This document shows positions 23,764 through 35,204 of a stretch of 64,000 nucleotides of DNA, piece by piece. The notes beneath the pieces are model-generated. The model was not told the DNA's origin. It saw nothing but the letters and a program-made list of their open reading frames with translations, and did not search any database. A program made the translations under genes and the position numbers. This DNA is from Portunus trituberculatus (taxonomy: Eukaryota; Arthropoda; Malacostraca; Decapoda; Portunidae): positions 30,807,861 to 30,871,860 of the forward strand of contig NC_059304.1 of the NCBI RefSeq assembly GCF_017591435.1, read 5' to 3'. The number at the start of each line of letters is the position of its first letter. Position 1 is the first letter of the stretch.

Positions 23764-25778
23764 AAAATTTTTGCTATTCCTATAAATTCTAAGAGACCAA
23801 ATTCAGCTAAATTGGAAAAAAAAAGGAAAATGTATACATTTACAGCAACACCTAATTTCAGGATGAAACAATTTTTTTTTCTGGTTAATTTTGACCTGGT
23901 TTGAATAAATCTGTTCTTATCCATCCTTTGCAAATCAGTACTTATTTTATTATCCCCCCCTCCTCATCCTTTCCTTATGAATCTCTGCCACCACTGCTCA
24001 CTGCTTTGTATGCCACCCTATTTTGAATTATCTATTAAATCCAAACTAACTTACCCTAACTTCAACCTAACCTAGCTAACCTAAAGTTAACTAAACTAAC
24101 CTAACTTAATCTAATGTAGGTAACCTAGTTAGGCAACACGCACCATTGATACATCTTTTTCAGGGCAAAATTAGCTTTATCTAACAATTAAATGGATCTA
24201 ACCACAGCAAACTAGCCTAACTTGACTATTAACACTAAGAAATGAATATAAAGTCATTACCTTGTTTCTCTTTGTAAAGTCTGGTGATACAATGGACATA
24301 ATTGAGGTGACACTCTATCCGTTTAGAAATCTTTCATAGACTGAGTCAAATAGAGTCGTGTCCCTCCATAAATGCTCTAAGTGGCGAGATTCATCCTGTA
24401 TTATTTTTAGTGGACATTGACTGCATGCTCGAACAAAAGAACCAATCCCTGTCGTTCATTTCATGCGTGCACAAATAATGTGATAAAACACACACATGAA
24501 CGAACATGTCTAACAGCATCCCTCAGTGTCCGCAATCCATCACATAGATGGATGTTACTTGCTCTCCCCAAAAAAGTGGTGAATTCTAAAAAAATTTTAT
24601 TATCATTATAAACAATTTGTGACTGGTATGTATGGGTTAAAAGATTCAGAATAAAAAATTCTATAAGAGGAGAAGAGTAACTAAAGCCATGTTGCTGTTG
24701 GTGTAAGAGTATAATGATACCATGAAAAAATTTAAATAGTCAATTTGCAGTTTAATTCATATAAATTAAAGTAATCAAATGTGACCTAAACTAACCATAA
24801 CTCAACCTCAACCTAACCTAATGTAACCTTAACCTTGGCCTTAACCTCAACCCCAAACTAAAGATGTACTGATACTAGAATTTTGACTGATACTGATGCT
24901 GATATTTCTATTACTACTGATACTGATAATAATGCCATGGAAACCTGTCTATAAGATTGTTGCTCACAGTTATATGTGTTTTTTTTCGACATTTTTAAAC
25001 TTCAACATTTTTTACACCTAGCTAAAACAACAATAGCAGTCTTACTGAGTTTAGGTTTGGCAAGGTTAGCTTAGATTAGGTAAGAATTGATCACTTACAT
25101 GGGTAATTTATATCTAATAGTGAGAGCTGGGGGAAATACCTCCTCTAAGTTAAAATAGTTCTAATAATGAGACATTTACAGCCCCAAACTTATTGGGGAA
25201 AGGGAGGAAATCTTTTTTAGGTTGGAATGTGGAGTAGTAGTTGTAAAAAGTACCCTAAATCCAAACATGGAAGGAAACTTTTGATCATAGGATTAGGTTA
25301 TGCTATATTGGGTTAGGCTGTTCAATTAGATTAGTCAAGTAAGGTTAGACTATAATTATATTCGGTTAGCTTATAGATTAGTTGTGATGTTAGATTAGAT
25401 TAGGTTATATTCAGTAAGTTTACAGAAATTAGCTTAGTAGTGTTAGGACAGATTAAAAGTTGTGAAATATGATAACGAGCATTTATCCTGCAATCTAAAT
25501 AGTGTACTGTCTTTTTAAGGAAATAGCCAATCTATATAAATATATTTGTATCATATTCTCTAACCCTGAGAGCAGGTATTTAGACCATCATTTGTTCAGT
25601 ACCTAATGCTGAGTGTTATGGATATAATTGATTTGCCCACAGCCAAATCTGTGACATCACCTATAAATACTGCTAAATGTTCCTATAATCGTCACTCGCA
25701 AGTTGAGTAGCTTGCTACCCAATGTCCTTATGAATTTTGTATGGATGTGCTTTCCGACAATCTGAATTACCAAATATG
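23764..25778. other. AT-rich region without genes
   Basis: Stops occur in all frames. Degenerate CCTAA/TTAGG-like units are frequent at 24040-24130 and 24775-24845 and, on the other strand, at 25060-25440. I see no transposon or RNA gene. Confidence 0.7.
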
Positions 25779-26243
25779 CAGTAATACCTTGACATGTGAG
25801 TTACTTGAGATATGAGCCACAATTTAGTTCCTTTTTTGTTTGGAGATATGAGTGAAATTTTGAGATACGAGTGGTGCTTCGGGGTGCTGCCTCTAGTTGG
25901 TGCATCAGTCCAGCCTCAGCTCAGATAGTTTCTCCGTGTTCCCCACTAACCTTATGTATTGTGATTGTTTTTTAACAATTTTCACACCATTTACTTGCCT
26001 TTATTTTTTGTTCAAAAGAAAGAGCTGTTTTAGTTTACATTTGATATTTACATGTGAATGGTACCTGCATCCCTTCCTTCCTCCCTCCCTTCTCTTCTGT
26101 CATTCACCACCATTAGCAGAAAATGTCTGTCTCCAAGATAACCTAAATTAAAAAGTGGTTTATGCCAGCACTTGTCACTAAGGGCGGGAGAACAATGGTA
26201 ACAAACCTCTCTGGCAGTATGCCCCCTCCCATTCTCCCCCCCA

Positions 26244-26319
<76 letters not shown>

Positions 26320-26788
26320 TCTCTCTCTCACTAACTCAAAACTTCATTTATTCTATGAATGATGTTTACAGGGTCTTTTACAGTTGGCTCTTCTGCAGTT
26401 TAGTACTAGAGTAGCCAGTCATATGTGTGTGGCTATATTTGTACACTCCAGCTGATTAACAGTCCCAAGTGAGTAGGGTGGCAGGCAAAATGCAGTGCGT
26501 TAATGTCTCATGGAATGCATCCCTCCCAGATAAAATTGTCTTATAGAAGTAGTTTATCCATTTATATTCTCTTTTCTTATGTTTTTTTTTTATACAATAT
26601 TTGTTATTTATGAATACCTTTATCTTATCTAACAACACACAAGAAAATTGGGGGCTTTTTTTGGGGTGGCTGGAATGGATGAATAACATTTCAGTGCATT
26701 TCAATGGGAAAAATTGTTTTGAGATACAAGCAATTTGATATATGAGCTCCATCACGGAATGAAGTAAACTTGTATCTTGAGGTACAGA
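25779..26788. mobile_element. Possible Tc1-mariner/Tigger-like MITE
   Basis: The left end CAGTAATACCTTGACATGTG and the reverse complement of the right end (CTGTACCTCAAGATACAAG) are similar, though imperfect, inverted repeats. Both are followed by GAGATA(T/C)GAG-like or CTCATAT motifs. About 1 kb with no transposase frame and an internal CT array. A TA target duplication is not clear. Confidence 0.45.
26246..26331. repeat. (CT)n microsatellite
   Basis: CT tract with a few TTT interruptions inside the putative MITE. Confidence 0.95.
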
Positions 26789-26984
26789 TGCGACCAGTAA
26801 ACTCCTTGCCATCTTAGCCCATATATTTTCCAATAGCAATACCTGGCAGATCCACACCAGGTGAAGGTTTCAGGTTCCCTTGGATTGGTTAAACTCCTTC
26901 AAAAACTAAGTTTTAAAGCTCCACCCACTTGACCCTCCCCTCCTGGTCCATGCCCTGTCCCTCCCGGGGACCTCAGAATGTGAG

Positions 26985-28515
26985 TGTATTTACCTATTTA
27001 CCTATTTGTGTATTACAGGGCCCAAGCTAAGCTCTCTGTGTCCTGTCTCCTTGTCCACTCCTGTCATATCTCTCTTTCATCTGATTGACACACTGCATCA
27101 ACGACATCACTGCTCAGTTTATTCCACTTATCAATACTACGATGCGGGAAACTGTACTTTCTCACATCATTCAGACAGATGTCTTTTATTAGTTTTATTC
27201 CATGTCCTCGGAGATGATTACTTGTGGTCACCTTTATCAATTCTCTGTCCAATATGTCAATATTGTTCACCAATTTATACATAGTTATCATGTCTCCTCT
27301 TGTTTTTCTTTCTTATAATGTGGTCAGCCCCAGTTCCCTCAATCTTTCCTCATAGTCTAACTCTTTGAATCCTGGTACCATCCTTGTTGCCAGCCTCTGT
27401 ACCCTTTCCACCTTCTTTACATATTTCTTCATGTGCGGTGACCAGACGCAAGCTGCATATTCTAACTGGGGCCTTATTAAAGTGCATAGTATCTTCTTCA
27501 TCATTCCTTCATCTAGGTAGTGAAATGCAAGACCAATATTTTGAAGCATGTTATATGTTTTCCAAAATATCTTGTTAATGTGTTTCTCCGGTGACAAAGT
27601 GTTTTGCACGGTTACTCCTAAGTCTTTCTGCTCATTGGTCTCTTCAATTTTCTCATCACCCAGCCTGTAATCCCTGTTTGGTCTGTGTCTACTTCTTCCC
27701 ATTTTCATAACATGGCTCTTGTTTATATTAAATTCCATCTGCCACTCTTTACTCCACTCATATATTTTATCAAGATCTTCCTGTAACTTGTTACAATCTT
27801 CCACATTCTTTACTCTCCTCATAATTTTAGTATCGTCCACAAACATATTCATGTAACTGTCAATTCCTACTGGCACATCATTAACATAAAACAAAAACAT
27901 GATGGGACCAAGCACTGACCCTTGTGGAATTCCACTGGTTACCTTCTTCCACTCGGACTTCCTTCCTCTCACCACTGTTCGCATTTCTCTTCCCACTAAG
28001 TAATTTTCCATCTATTTTGCTAGTTTATCACTTACTCCTTCAATCTTCTTTAGTTTCCACATCAGTCTATTGTGTTTTGCTAGTTTATCACTCACTCCTT
28101 CAATCTTCTTTAGTTTCCACATCAGTCTATTGTGTGGCACTTTATCAAAGGCCTTTCTCAAGTCCAGGTAAATAGCATCCACCCATCCCTCTCTATGTTG
28201 TAGTATGTCAGTCACTCTTGAATAAAAACATAATAAATTGGATACGCACGATCTTCCTTTTCTGAAACCAAACTGTCTTTCACTTAGAATGTTTTCACTT
28301 TCTAGATACTCACTCCACTTAGCTTTAATTACTTCTTCACATACCTTGCACAATATACTAGTCAACGATACTGGTCTGTAATTTAATGGTTCCATTCTAC
28401 TACCTTTCTTATATATAGGCACAATGTCAACTCTTTTCCACTCTTTCGGGACTATTCCTGTTCGTATGGAGGTTTCCACAATATCAAATATGGGGTTCAA
28501 CAATTGATCTTTACA
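26985..28515 (-). mobile_element. Non-LTR family 2, copy 1 (5'-truncated)
   Basis: The 3' end on the plus strand is ATTTACCTATTTACCTATTTGTGTATTACAGGG-like, split here as ATTTACCTATTT plus GTGTATTACAGGGC. It carries the reverse transcriptase and C-terminus only. The 5' end stops at 28515, where the GTGTGTGT tail of the next element begins. It is related to, but distinct in sequence from, family 1. Confidence 0.88.
27064..28503 (-). pseudogene. Family 2 reverse transcriptase, three pieces
   Basis: 28503-28012 holds the finger region (EPLNYRPVSLTSILCK, QFGFRKGRSCVSNLL, AIYLDLRKAFDKVPHNRL). 28011-27313 holds GIPQGSVLGPIMFL, MFVDDTKIM (VDD in place of ADD) and the thumb (RPQLEYAACVWSPHM). 27291-27064 holds the C-terminus (VRKYSFPHRSIDKWNKLS). 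A 60 bp in-frame tandem duplication repeats HNRLMWKLKKIEGVSDKLAK at 28013-28132. It is followed by an in-frame TAG where family 1 has Trp or Met-Glu-Asn. A further break lies near 27300. The enzyme is dead as written. Confidence 0.9.
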
Positions 28516-28563
28516 TTCTTTGTGTGTGTATTTACCTAGTTGTAGTTTTACAGGGCCTGGGCT

Positions 28564-29171
28564 TTATGCTCGTGTGGCCCCTTCTCCATATCTACACTTA
28601 TCCAATTTTTGTTTAAAACTATGTACACTCTTTGCTGACACCACTTCCTCACTCAAACTGTTCCAAGTCTCAACACATCTTTGCGAGAAACTAAATTTTT
28701 TAACATCTCTCAGACATCTTCCCTTCCTCAGTTTCTTACTATGCGATCTTGTGCTTCTAATGTCATATTTTTCTCTCAGGATTAGTTTCTCATTATCCAC
28801 TTGATCCATTCCATTAATCAATTTATAAGCTTGTATCAGATGCTCTCTCTCTCTCTTCTCTGTTCCAGGGTTGGTAAATCCATAGCTTTTAGTCTCTCCT
28901 CATATGTCATCCCTTTAAATTCTGGAACCATTCTTGTAGCCATTTTTTGTAGTCTCTCCAATTTCCTTATATGTTTCTTTTTATGGGAAGTCCACACAAC
29001 TCCTGCATATTCCAATCTAGGTCTTATTTTAGTACTTATCAATTTCTTCATCATTTCTTTGTCCATATAGTGAAATGCTAATCCAATATTTCCTAGCAAA
29101 TTATACGTCTCTCTGAAAATTCTATCAATATGGCTTACCGGTTGACTGTTTTCTTCCATTGTCACTCCCAA
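28564..29171 (-). pseudogene. Family 1 copy 1: RT thumb and C-terminal domain
   Basis: 29171-28836 carries RPRLEYAGVVWTSHKKKH and MATRMVPEFKGM. 28821-28564 carries RSTRSHSKKLRKGRCLRD and ETWNSLSEEVVSAKSVHSF, the family's C-terminal signature. A frame change near 28830 separates them, inside a run of CT. Confidence 0.88.
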
Positions 29172-29235
29172 GTCCTTTTCCTTTTTTACTTTTTTCTAGT
29201 TCTACTCCATCTCCCATCTTATAGATTCCCACTGG

Positions 29236-30483
29236 TCATCTTTCATTTTTTCCCATTTCCATGACATGGCTTTTGCCCACATTGAATTCCATCTCCCATT
29301 TTTTACTCCATTTCCAGATCTTGTTTAAGTCTTCCTGCAGTATTTCACAATCCTCTTTTTGTTTAATGACTCTGCACAGTTTTGCATCGTCCGCAAACAG
29401 ATTTATGTAGCTGTTCACTCCCTCCGGCGTGTCGTTTATATATACGAGAAACAGTATTGGCGCCAATACTGACCCGTGTGGCACTCCGTTGTCTACTGTT
29501 CTCCACTTGGACTTCATATCTTTAACTATTGTCCTTATTTCTCTCCCCCTCAAGTAATTTTTCATCCATCTCAATGTGCTTCCTTTTAAGCCACCCTTCT
29601 CCTCTAACTTCCATAGTAATCTTGCATGTGGCACTTTATCAAACGCCTTTTTTAAATCTAAATAAATACAGTCAATCCATCCCTCTCTCTCTTGTACTTT
29701 ATCAACTATTCTAGAGTAGAAACTCAATAAATTTGTTACACATGACCGACCTTTTCTAAAACCAAATTGGCTATTTGATAATAATTTGTTGTCTTCAAGA
29801 AACTCAATCCATTGCTTCTTTATTACTTTTTCACACATCTTGCATATTACACTAGTTAGTGATATTGGTCTGTAATTTAAAGGTTCTTCCTTCCTGCCGC
29901 TCTTATATATGGGAACCACCTCAGCTCTTTTCCACTCCACTGGCACTGTTCCATTTTCTATTGAGCATTTTATGATGTTGTATATAGGATTTGCTAGTTC
30001 TTCCCTACATTCTTTCAGTATTCTGTCTGAGAATTCATCCGGTCCCATTGCCTTTTCCTCATCTAGTTCCGTCATCAACTTTTTTATTTCAAGCTTGGTT
30101 ACTTTAATCTCTTTCATATGGACAGTCTCTCTATTACCCTGTGGTCTTTCAAATTTGGATTCCTTAGTAAAGACCTCATGAAATTTACTATTTAAAAGTT
30201 CTGCCATACTTTTTGGGTCTTCCACCATTCTGTTCTCTCCTTTTAACCTTTCTATTGTTTCTTTTTGTCTTATTTTTCCATTTATGAATGTGTAGAACAA
30301 TTTTGGTTGTTCCTTACATTTTTCGACAATGTCCTTTTCATAGTTCCTTTCTTCTTCCTTTCTCACCTTAGCATATTCATTTCTTGCTGTTTTAAAGTTT
30401 TCCTTATTTTCTGGATTTCTGTTTCTTCTCCACCTTTTTCCATGCTCCATCTCGTTTCTCCTTTGCCCTAGCACATCTTGCAT
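29236..30483 (-). CDS. Family 1 copy 1: ORF2 reverse transcriptase, 415-codon open frame
   Basis: The N-terminal linker is rich in Arg/Lys/Glu (YAKVRKEEERNYEKDIVEKC). Reverse transcriptase motifs follow in order: MGPDEFSDRILKECREEL, EPLNYRPISLTSVICKM, SQFGFRKGRSCVTNLLSF, CIYLDLKKAFDKVPHARLL (first Asp), NGVPHGSVLAPILFLVYIND and NLFADDAKLC with FADD at 29386-29397. The frame ends soon after, so thumb and tail are in other frames. It is the longest intact family 1 frame in the window. The Met at 30483 is internal to ORF2; the endonuclease lies beyond the DIRS insertion at 36725-37279. Confidence 0.88.
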   Translation of the reverse strand: MQDVLGQRRNEMEHGKRWRRNRNPENKENFKTARNEYAKVRKEEERNYEKDIVEKCKEQPKLFYTFINGKIRQKETIERLKGENRMVEDPKSMAELLNSKFHEVFTKESKFERPQGNRETVHMKEIKVTKLEIKKLMTELDEEKAMGPDEFSDRILKECREELANPIYNIIKCSIENGTVPVEWKRAEVVPIYKSGRKEEPLNYRPISLTSVICKMCEKVIKKQWIEFLEDNKLLSNSQFGFRKGRSCVTNLLSFYSRIVDKVQEREGWIDCIYLDLKKAFDKVPHARLLWKLEEKGGLKGSTLRWMKNYLRGREIRTIVKDMKSKWRTVDNGVPHGSVLAPILFLVYINDTPEGVNSYINLFADDAKLCRVIKQKEDCEILQEDLNKIWKWSKKWEMEFNVGKSHVMEMGKNER

Positions 30484-30790
30484 TAAACCAATCTTTCTTT
30501 CCTTCTTCTTTAGGTCTATATTTCATGACATTCCCTGACTCCTGTTTTGCATATTTCCAAAAATAAGTTATATTTCTCTTGAACCGTTTCTGAGTTTTCC
30601 ATTTCCTCCCAGTTTATGTTTTTATAATAGCTCTTGAGGTACTCAATATCAGCCTTTCTGTAATTTAGTCAGCCTCCTTTGTATGATTCATCTCTATCTT
30701 CCTTTCCTTTTTCTATATCCATTTCTAATATTATATGGTCACTTTTTCCCAATGGGCACTTATATCTTATGTCATCGTTAATTGTAAGAT

Positions 30791-30905
30791 TAAACGATAC
30801 TTACCAAGTTGAAGTTTGATCGTAATTTCACAAACATTTAAACGACGTCACTGAGGCAGTAAATGAGATGTCTATGCCGCTCCTCGTCAGTCCTTCAGAG
30901 TGTTG
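30791..30905. repeat. DIRS terminal repeat at the element's 3' side
   Basis: 30830-30895 (TTTAAACGACGTCACTGAGG, then AGATGTCTATGCCGCTCC) is the reverse complement of 36595-36665. The outermost ~50 bp (AAACGATACTTACCAAGTTG) are unique to this end and are mirrored in the internal complementary region. Confidence 0.85.
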
Positions 30906-31010
30906 GTTTGAGGAACAAAGTATAAAAATTACAAAAACTAAAAATTAAACAGTGAGTGAAGAAAAACCCCCAAAACACGGCAACCAAGAAGCCAGGGGAG
31001 GGAAGGGAGG

Positions 31011-31141
31011 GCATTTACTGCCTCAGTGACGTCGTTTAAATGTTCGTGAAATTACAATCAAACTTCAACTTGGTAAGTATCGTTTAATCTTACAATTTCA
31101 CTTCACAATATTTAAACTGATGTCACCGAGGCAACAAATGA
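31011..31141. repeat. DIRS internal complementary region
   Basis: 31011-31096 is the reverse complement of the 3'-side terminus (30784-30867). 31097-31141 is the reverse complement of the 5'-side terminus (36625-36675). It therefore joins both element ends head to head, the template expected for making a circular DIRS DNA intermediate. Confidence 0.88.
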
Positions 31142-31317
31142 GAGCTTTAGAGCAGGTCCTCAAACCAAGCTGAACCCCAAAACCAGGAACGACTGAAAAC
31201 CATATAGTATCTTCTTCATGTATTCCAGCCAAAAGCATACAATTAAGTACAAATATGTGGACAAACAGTGAATTCATATGAAAACCACCACAAAAACCCG
31301 TAGTACATTTTACATAT

Positions 31318-32622
31318 TCATGGAGGAGACCCATCCTCCGCCAACACCGCCTGTGCAAATAACCCCTTCTTGCTAATTGGCTTCCCATAAAACTTCGTGA
31401 AGGTAGACTCCATGGACCAGCCCACAGATGAAAGGATGGAGGACAGCGGAAGACGGAGTGCAGCCTTGCTAGACGCGGCGGACCTAGTAGAGTGAGGTGA
31501 AAAATTTGTGAGGTCAATACCCGCGGCTCCCATAACCTCCCTGTCCCAGTGCCGTAAGGTATCCTGGGAAGCCACCTTAATAGGGGGTTTGGTAGTTAAA
31601 AGAAGGCCAGTGATGGAACCCCTAGAGTCCTTAGTCCTCTCCAAATAATTAACAATTGTAGTATAGACACAGATAAGTTGGTCCGCAGAATATTTTTCAA
31701 AACATAATTAAGAAATGTGGCAATCAGGCCTAGAAGTTTTAAGGAGATCCCCAATACGAAAAACTATCGTGGAATCCAAGATAGACATATTACGGATATC
31801 TAAGAAACTTAAGACTTGGCCACGCTGCCCCGAAACCAGTAACATTAAGGCAGTTAATTTGCGGGATAACTGAATGAGTGAAAGACGTTCATCAGGGCCA
31901 AGACTCTTTAAGTAGTTGAGCACTAACTCTGGGTCCCAGGTAAATTGACAGTGAGAAAAAGCAGGCCTCTCCTGAAAGACGGCTCGCATAAATCTAATAA
32001 CCAACGGATGTTGACCTGCTGGTTGACCCCCAATCTTAGCGATGGCAGACACGGCCAAACGGATGGTATTCATAGTACTATAACTCCGAACAGGAACCCT
32101 CTGAAATTCACACAGTAGGAAGTCTAAAAGAAAACTTAAAGGTGGTAGAAATGGATCAATTTCCCGCCGGAGACAAACTGACACCCATCTTGAGAGATAG
32201 GGCCTATACTGTTGTAAAGTGCTCTTCCGCCAGGAGTGAAGCAAAAGCTGGGCAATGTCTCGCGATAGGCCTTGGACTTCAAAGGATCGCCTGATAAACT
32301 CATCGCAGTCAACACCAGAGACCAGGCCCGCGGGTGGATGTAAGCAGGGTTCTGCAGTAATGACACAGGGAGGTGAGGGAGGAGGACTGGTGGCTGAACA
32401 AGAAACTGAAGGGCCTTGGGGAACCATGCTTGCGACGGCCAAAGAGGTAGAATCGCGATCAAGGAAGCCCGGTCCTCCTGGAGTTTCCGCGCAGCACTCT
32501 GGCAATGAGACTGAAAGGAGGAAAGGCATATGAAGTCCTGTCTGCCCAATTAATTGAAAAAGCATCAACAAAAGTAGCTGCAAGGTCAGGTTTCCAAGAA
32601 ACATAGGTAGCCACCTGGGCAT
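31318..32622 (-). pseudogene. DIRS tyrosine recombinase
   Basis: The enzyme inserts the circular DIRS DNA by site-specific recombination. 32622-31708 contains the N-terminal core-binding part (SWRKSTLQQYRPYLSRWVSV) and the first catalytic Arg in LVSGQRGQVLSFLD. After an in-frame TAA at 31708, the same frame resumes: NFSPHSTRSAASSKAA gives H-x-x-R, and ESTFTKFYGKPI gives the Tyr nucleophile (31318-31644). The R-H-R-Y set is thus complete apart from one stop codon. The open frame upstream of about residue 45 overlaps the RNase H frame. Confidence 0.88.
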
Positions 32623-33160
32623 TTAAGCGCGACGCAAACAGGTCAATATCGGGAACATAAAACATGTCACATAACCTTCGAAAGACAAGGGGGTCCAACA
32701 TCCATTCGGTGTCTAAATTCTTTAACCTAGACAAAGAATCTGCCTCCACATTGTGGGTACCCTTTACATGAGCTGTAGACAAGGTAATGCCCCTAGACCC
32801 GGCCCAAGCATAGATCTCCTCTATCAAAAAGTTAAGACGGATCTTCGTGCTCCCACCGCGATTCAGGCACGCGACAGCCATGGTGTTATCTGAACGAAGG
32901 CGCATGTGGGCATTACTGACATTCTTACATAGTGACTGGAGACCAAGTAATATAGCTCGCAATTCTAGGCAATTGATGTGGTCTAACTCCGCGTGAGCCC
33001 AAGAGCCGCCCGACGCCGCGGATCCAACAATGGCACCCCAACCTGTCAGACAAGCATCGGCAAACAATTCAAGGTCAGGGGAAGAAGAACGCAGTGATTT
33101 AGATTGCAAGGGAACATTATTAACCCACCAAAGGACTAATTCCTTAGCATGCTCATCCAA
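32459..33160 (-). CDS. DIRS RNase H and DAM-methyltransferase-like region
   Basis: The frame opens at MDEHAKELVLWWVNNV. RNase H motifs are LELFADACLTGWGAIVG (Asp), INCLELRAIL (Glu), RLRSDNTMAVACLNRGG (Asp) and GTHNVEADSLSRL (Asp). Beyond these, VPDIDLFASRLNAQVATYVS and FSINWADRTSYAFPPFSLIARV match the conserved segment after RNase H in DIRS elements, sometimes called a methyltransferase-like domain. The upstream part that links to reverse transcriptase is cut by the Tigger insertion. The frame overlaps the recombinase frame by about 160 bp. Confidence 0.88.
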   Translation of the reverse strand: MDEHAKELVLWWVNNVPLQSKSLRSSSPDLELFADACLTGWGAIVGSAASGGSWAHAELDHINCLELRAILLGLQSLCKNVSNAHMRLRSDNTMAVACLNRGGSTKIRLNFLIEEIYAWAGSRGITLSTAHVKGTHNVEADSLSRLKNLDTEWMLDPLVFRRLCDMFYVPDIDLFASRLNAQVATYVSWKPDLAATFVDAFSINWADRTSYAFPPFSLIARVLRGNSRRTGLP

Positions 33161-33226
33161 AGAAACTCTAGCTGCCTAATCTCCATGGTGCCGGGCAAGC
33201 TCCCTGTTCCTAATGATATGAAGGTA

Positions 33227-34227
33227 CAGGTAACCCCCGTTTAACGAAGGTTCACACAACGAAGGTTTCGTTTTACTACCATCTGCTCATTTAACGTATA
33301 TCAAACTCGCTTTAACGAAGTTTTATCTAGGTAATTTTTTTTCCAAATTTGAAAGCCCCACCATATCATGCAAGCTGACAGGCTTTTGAATACACCAGGA
33401 GCTGCTGGTACTAAGGCCTGCCTCAGGAGAAATCTTCAGACACCTGTAGAATAAAGATCAAGATCAAGCCTCTCATGGACAACACAGGCACTGCCAATAC
33501 AAAGGCCTGACTCAGAAGAAATTCTGCTTCACCTGTAGTATCAAGATCAAGATCAAGATCATGTGCACCACTCACTCCCTAGTCAAACCATAACAGCGTC
33601 ACCAGCAGCTCATCTTCCCTAGTTCAACTTACCACCAAAACGCCCTGCAATGTGGCCTAACGTTCCTAAGAAGACCAGGAAGTGTCTTACTCTCGAAGTG
33701 AAGCTGGGTATTATTCACAGACAAGAGAGAGGCCAGAAAACTAATAACATTGCTTGCCACTATCTTGACTCTATCTACTGTCAAATATTTTCAAGTCAGC
33801 AGACTCTATTAAGAAGGCTGGTGAGACTGTATCTTCCTTGAAAGCTAAAAGAACCACCTAAACTCGTGACTCTGCAATGGACAAAATGGAAAGCCTTTGT
33901 TTACATTCCACAGGTTGCTGGTTAGTGTATTTCCCGTTTCACTCTCCCTCCCTTTATAAAGTTAAGATCATCAACATTATAAAGTTATGTACATACATAC
34001 ACTAGTGTACATTATAATGACTTAAATTAAACTACTTATTTGTTTAACTTCATAATTTTTACTTTCATTAAACCTTTAACTGTACTGTGATGCACTCTTG
34101 CTTTGCTTACTCTCAATGGAAGTTCAAATCAGGGGTTAAACTTGTTATAATCGGTTCGCTTAACGAAGTTTCACTTAATGAAGTGTTTTTTAGGAACGTA
34201 ACCCCTTCGTTAAGCCGGGGTTGCCTG
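33227..34227 (+). mobile_element. Tigger/pogo-like DNA transposon nested in DIRS
   Basis: 1001 bp with 24 bp inverted ends starting CAGGTAACCCCC (left) and CAGGCAACCCCG (right, reverse complement), three mismatches. TA at 33225-33226 and 34228-34229 is the target duplication. Removing the element and one TA restores the DIRS frame through RYKYLHIIRNRELARHHGD. Only the N-terminal part of a transposase remains, so the copy is internally deleted. Confidence 0.92.
33650..33925 (+). pseudogene. Tigger/pogo transposase N-terminal fragment
   Basis: KKTRKCLTLEVKLGIIHRQE and the following GQKTNNIACHYL match the CENP-B/pogo-type DNA-binding helix-turn-helix at the start of Tigger transposases. After a frame change near 33790, another frame gives KSADSIKKAGETVSSLKAKR and TRDSAMDKMESL, which continue the same family pattern. 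The DDE catalytic domain is absent. No activity is expected. Confidence 0.8.
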
Positions 34228-34229
34228 TA

Positions 34230-35204
34230 CTTGTAACGAACGGGGGCCAGGTCGACAGCTGGCTCAGCAGCCACAGCGAGGCCAATGAAAGAAGCTAAAT
34301 CACGCAAAGAGACACGGTCCTTCAACAACAACCGACCTAGTTCCTGAATTTTGATCATTTTCCTGAGAGGCAGAGTAGCAGTCATGAGGCATGAGTTTAG
34401 AATAATTCCCAAAAATTCCACCTCCTGACTAGGGACCAAAACAGATTTTTTAACATTAATAGTGAGCCCAACCGAATCAAAAAGATACAGAGCATAACTC
34501 ACATTGCTAATTAGCTCCTCCTCCGAGGCAGCAAAAAAGATGCAATCATCAATATAACAGATGACCATAATCCCAAGGGACCAGATGTGACAGAACACTG
34601 GTTTCAATAATTTTGTAAAGATCCGAGGGGCAGATGTTAACCCTTGAGGAAGACAGGTAAAGTGAAAACATTGGCCCTTCCACGGAACCAACACCTTTCC
34701 TCAGGTCTCACATACACAGAATAATAAGCATCCTGAAAATCAATAGTCCTGAAAAAACACCTGGGGCTGGACTAAATGCACCACATCCTTAAAGGAATCC
34801 ATTTTAAAGTGAGTGTGAGTAACATAAGGATTTAGCTCTTTCAAGTTTAGAATGACTCTGGCAGTAGTACTGTCTTTCTTTACAGTGAGAAAAACATTGG
34901 AATAAAAAGCATTGCCAGGAGAGGGCTCACATCTCTCAACAATACCCTGTTCCACAAACCTAAGCAGCGTGGCATACAGGGCAGCCCTGTCACTTTCTGA
35001 AAGGGACAGGGGCCGAGGCAGAGCAGATTGTAAGGGAAGCTCATCAAACTCAAGCACATGGCCACAAACCACATCAAGAATCATCCATTTATTGGAGGAA
35101 AGAGCTAGCCACTGCTGTCTAGCAGTGAAAATTTTCCCACTCATAAAATTGTCAGAGGTATTGGATAAAGAGTTAATGGTAATACTCACTCGCCAAGGGT
35201 TCAC
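34230..35204 (-). pseudogene. DIRS reverse transcriptase
   Basis: 35204-34740 holds the N-terminal region (SNVFLTVKKDSTTARVILNL, KELNPYV, FKMDSFKDVV). After frame changes near 34690-34745, FQDAYYSVYV supplies the first catalytic Asp. CLPQGLTSAPRIFTKLLKP and VICYIDDCIFFA (YIDD) follow in the frame of 34113-34694. The frame runs into the Tigger element at 34227. The gag stop TGA (35201-35203) overlaps the start of this open frame, so expression by re-initiation or frameshifting from gag is likely. Confidence 0.88.

Noticed and set aside
27924..28175. Plus-strand hydrophobic Leu/Ser/Phe frames throughout 27000-64000
   Set aside because: These are antisense readings of Lys/Glu-rich non-LTR coding sequence, not membrane proteins.
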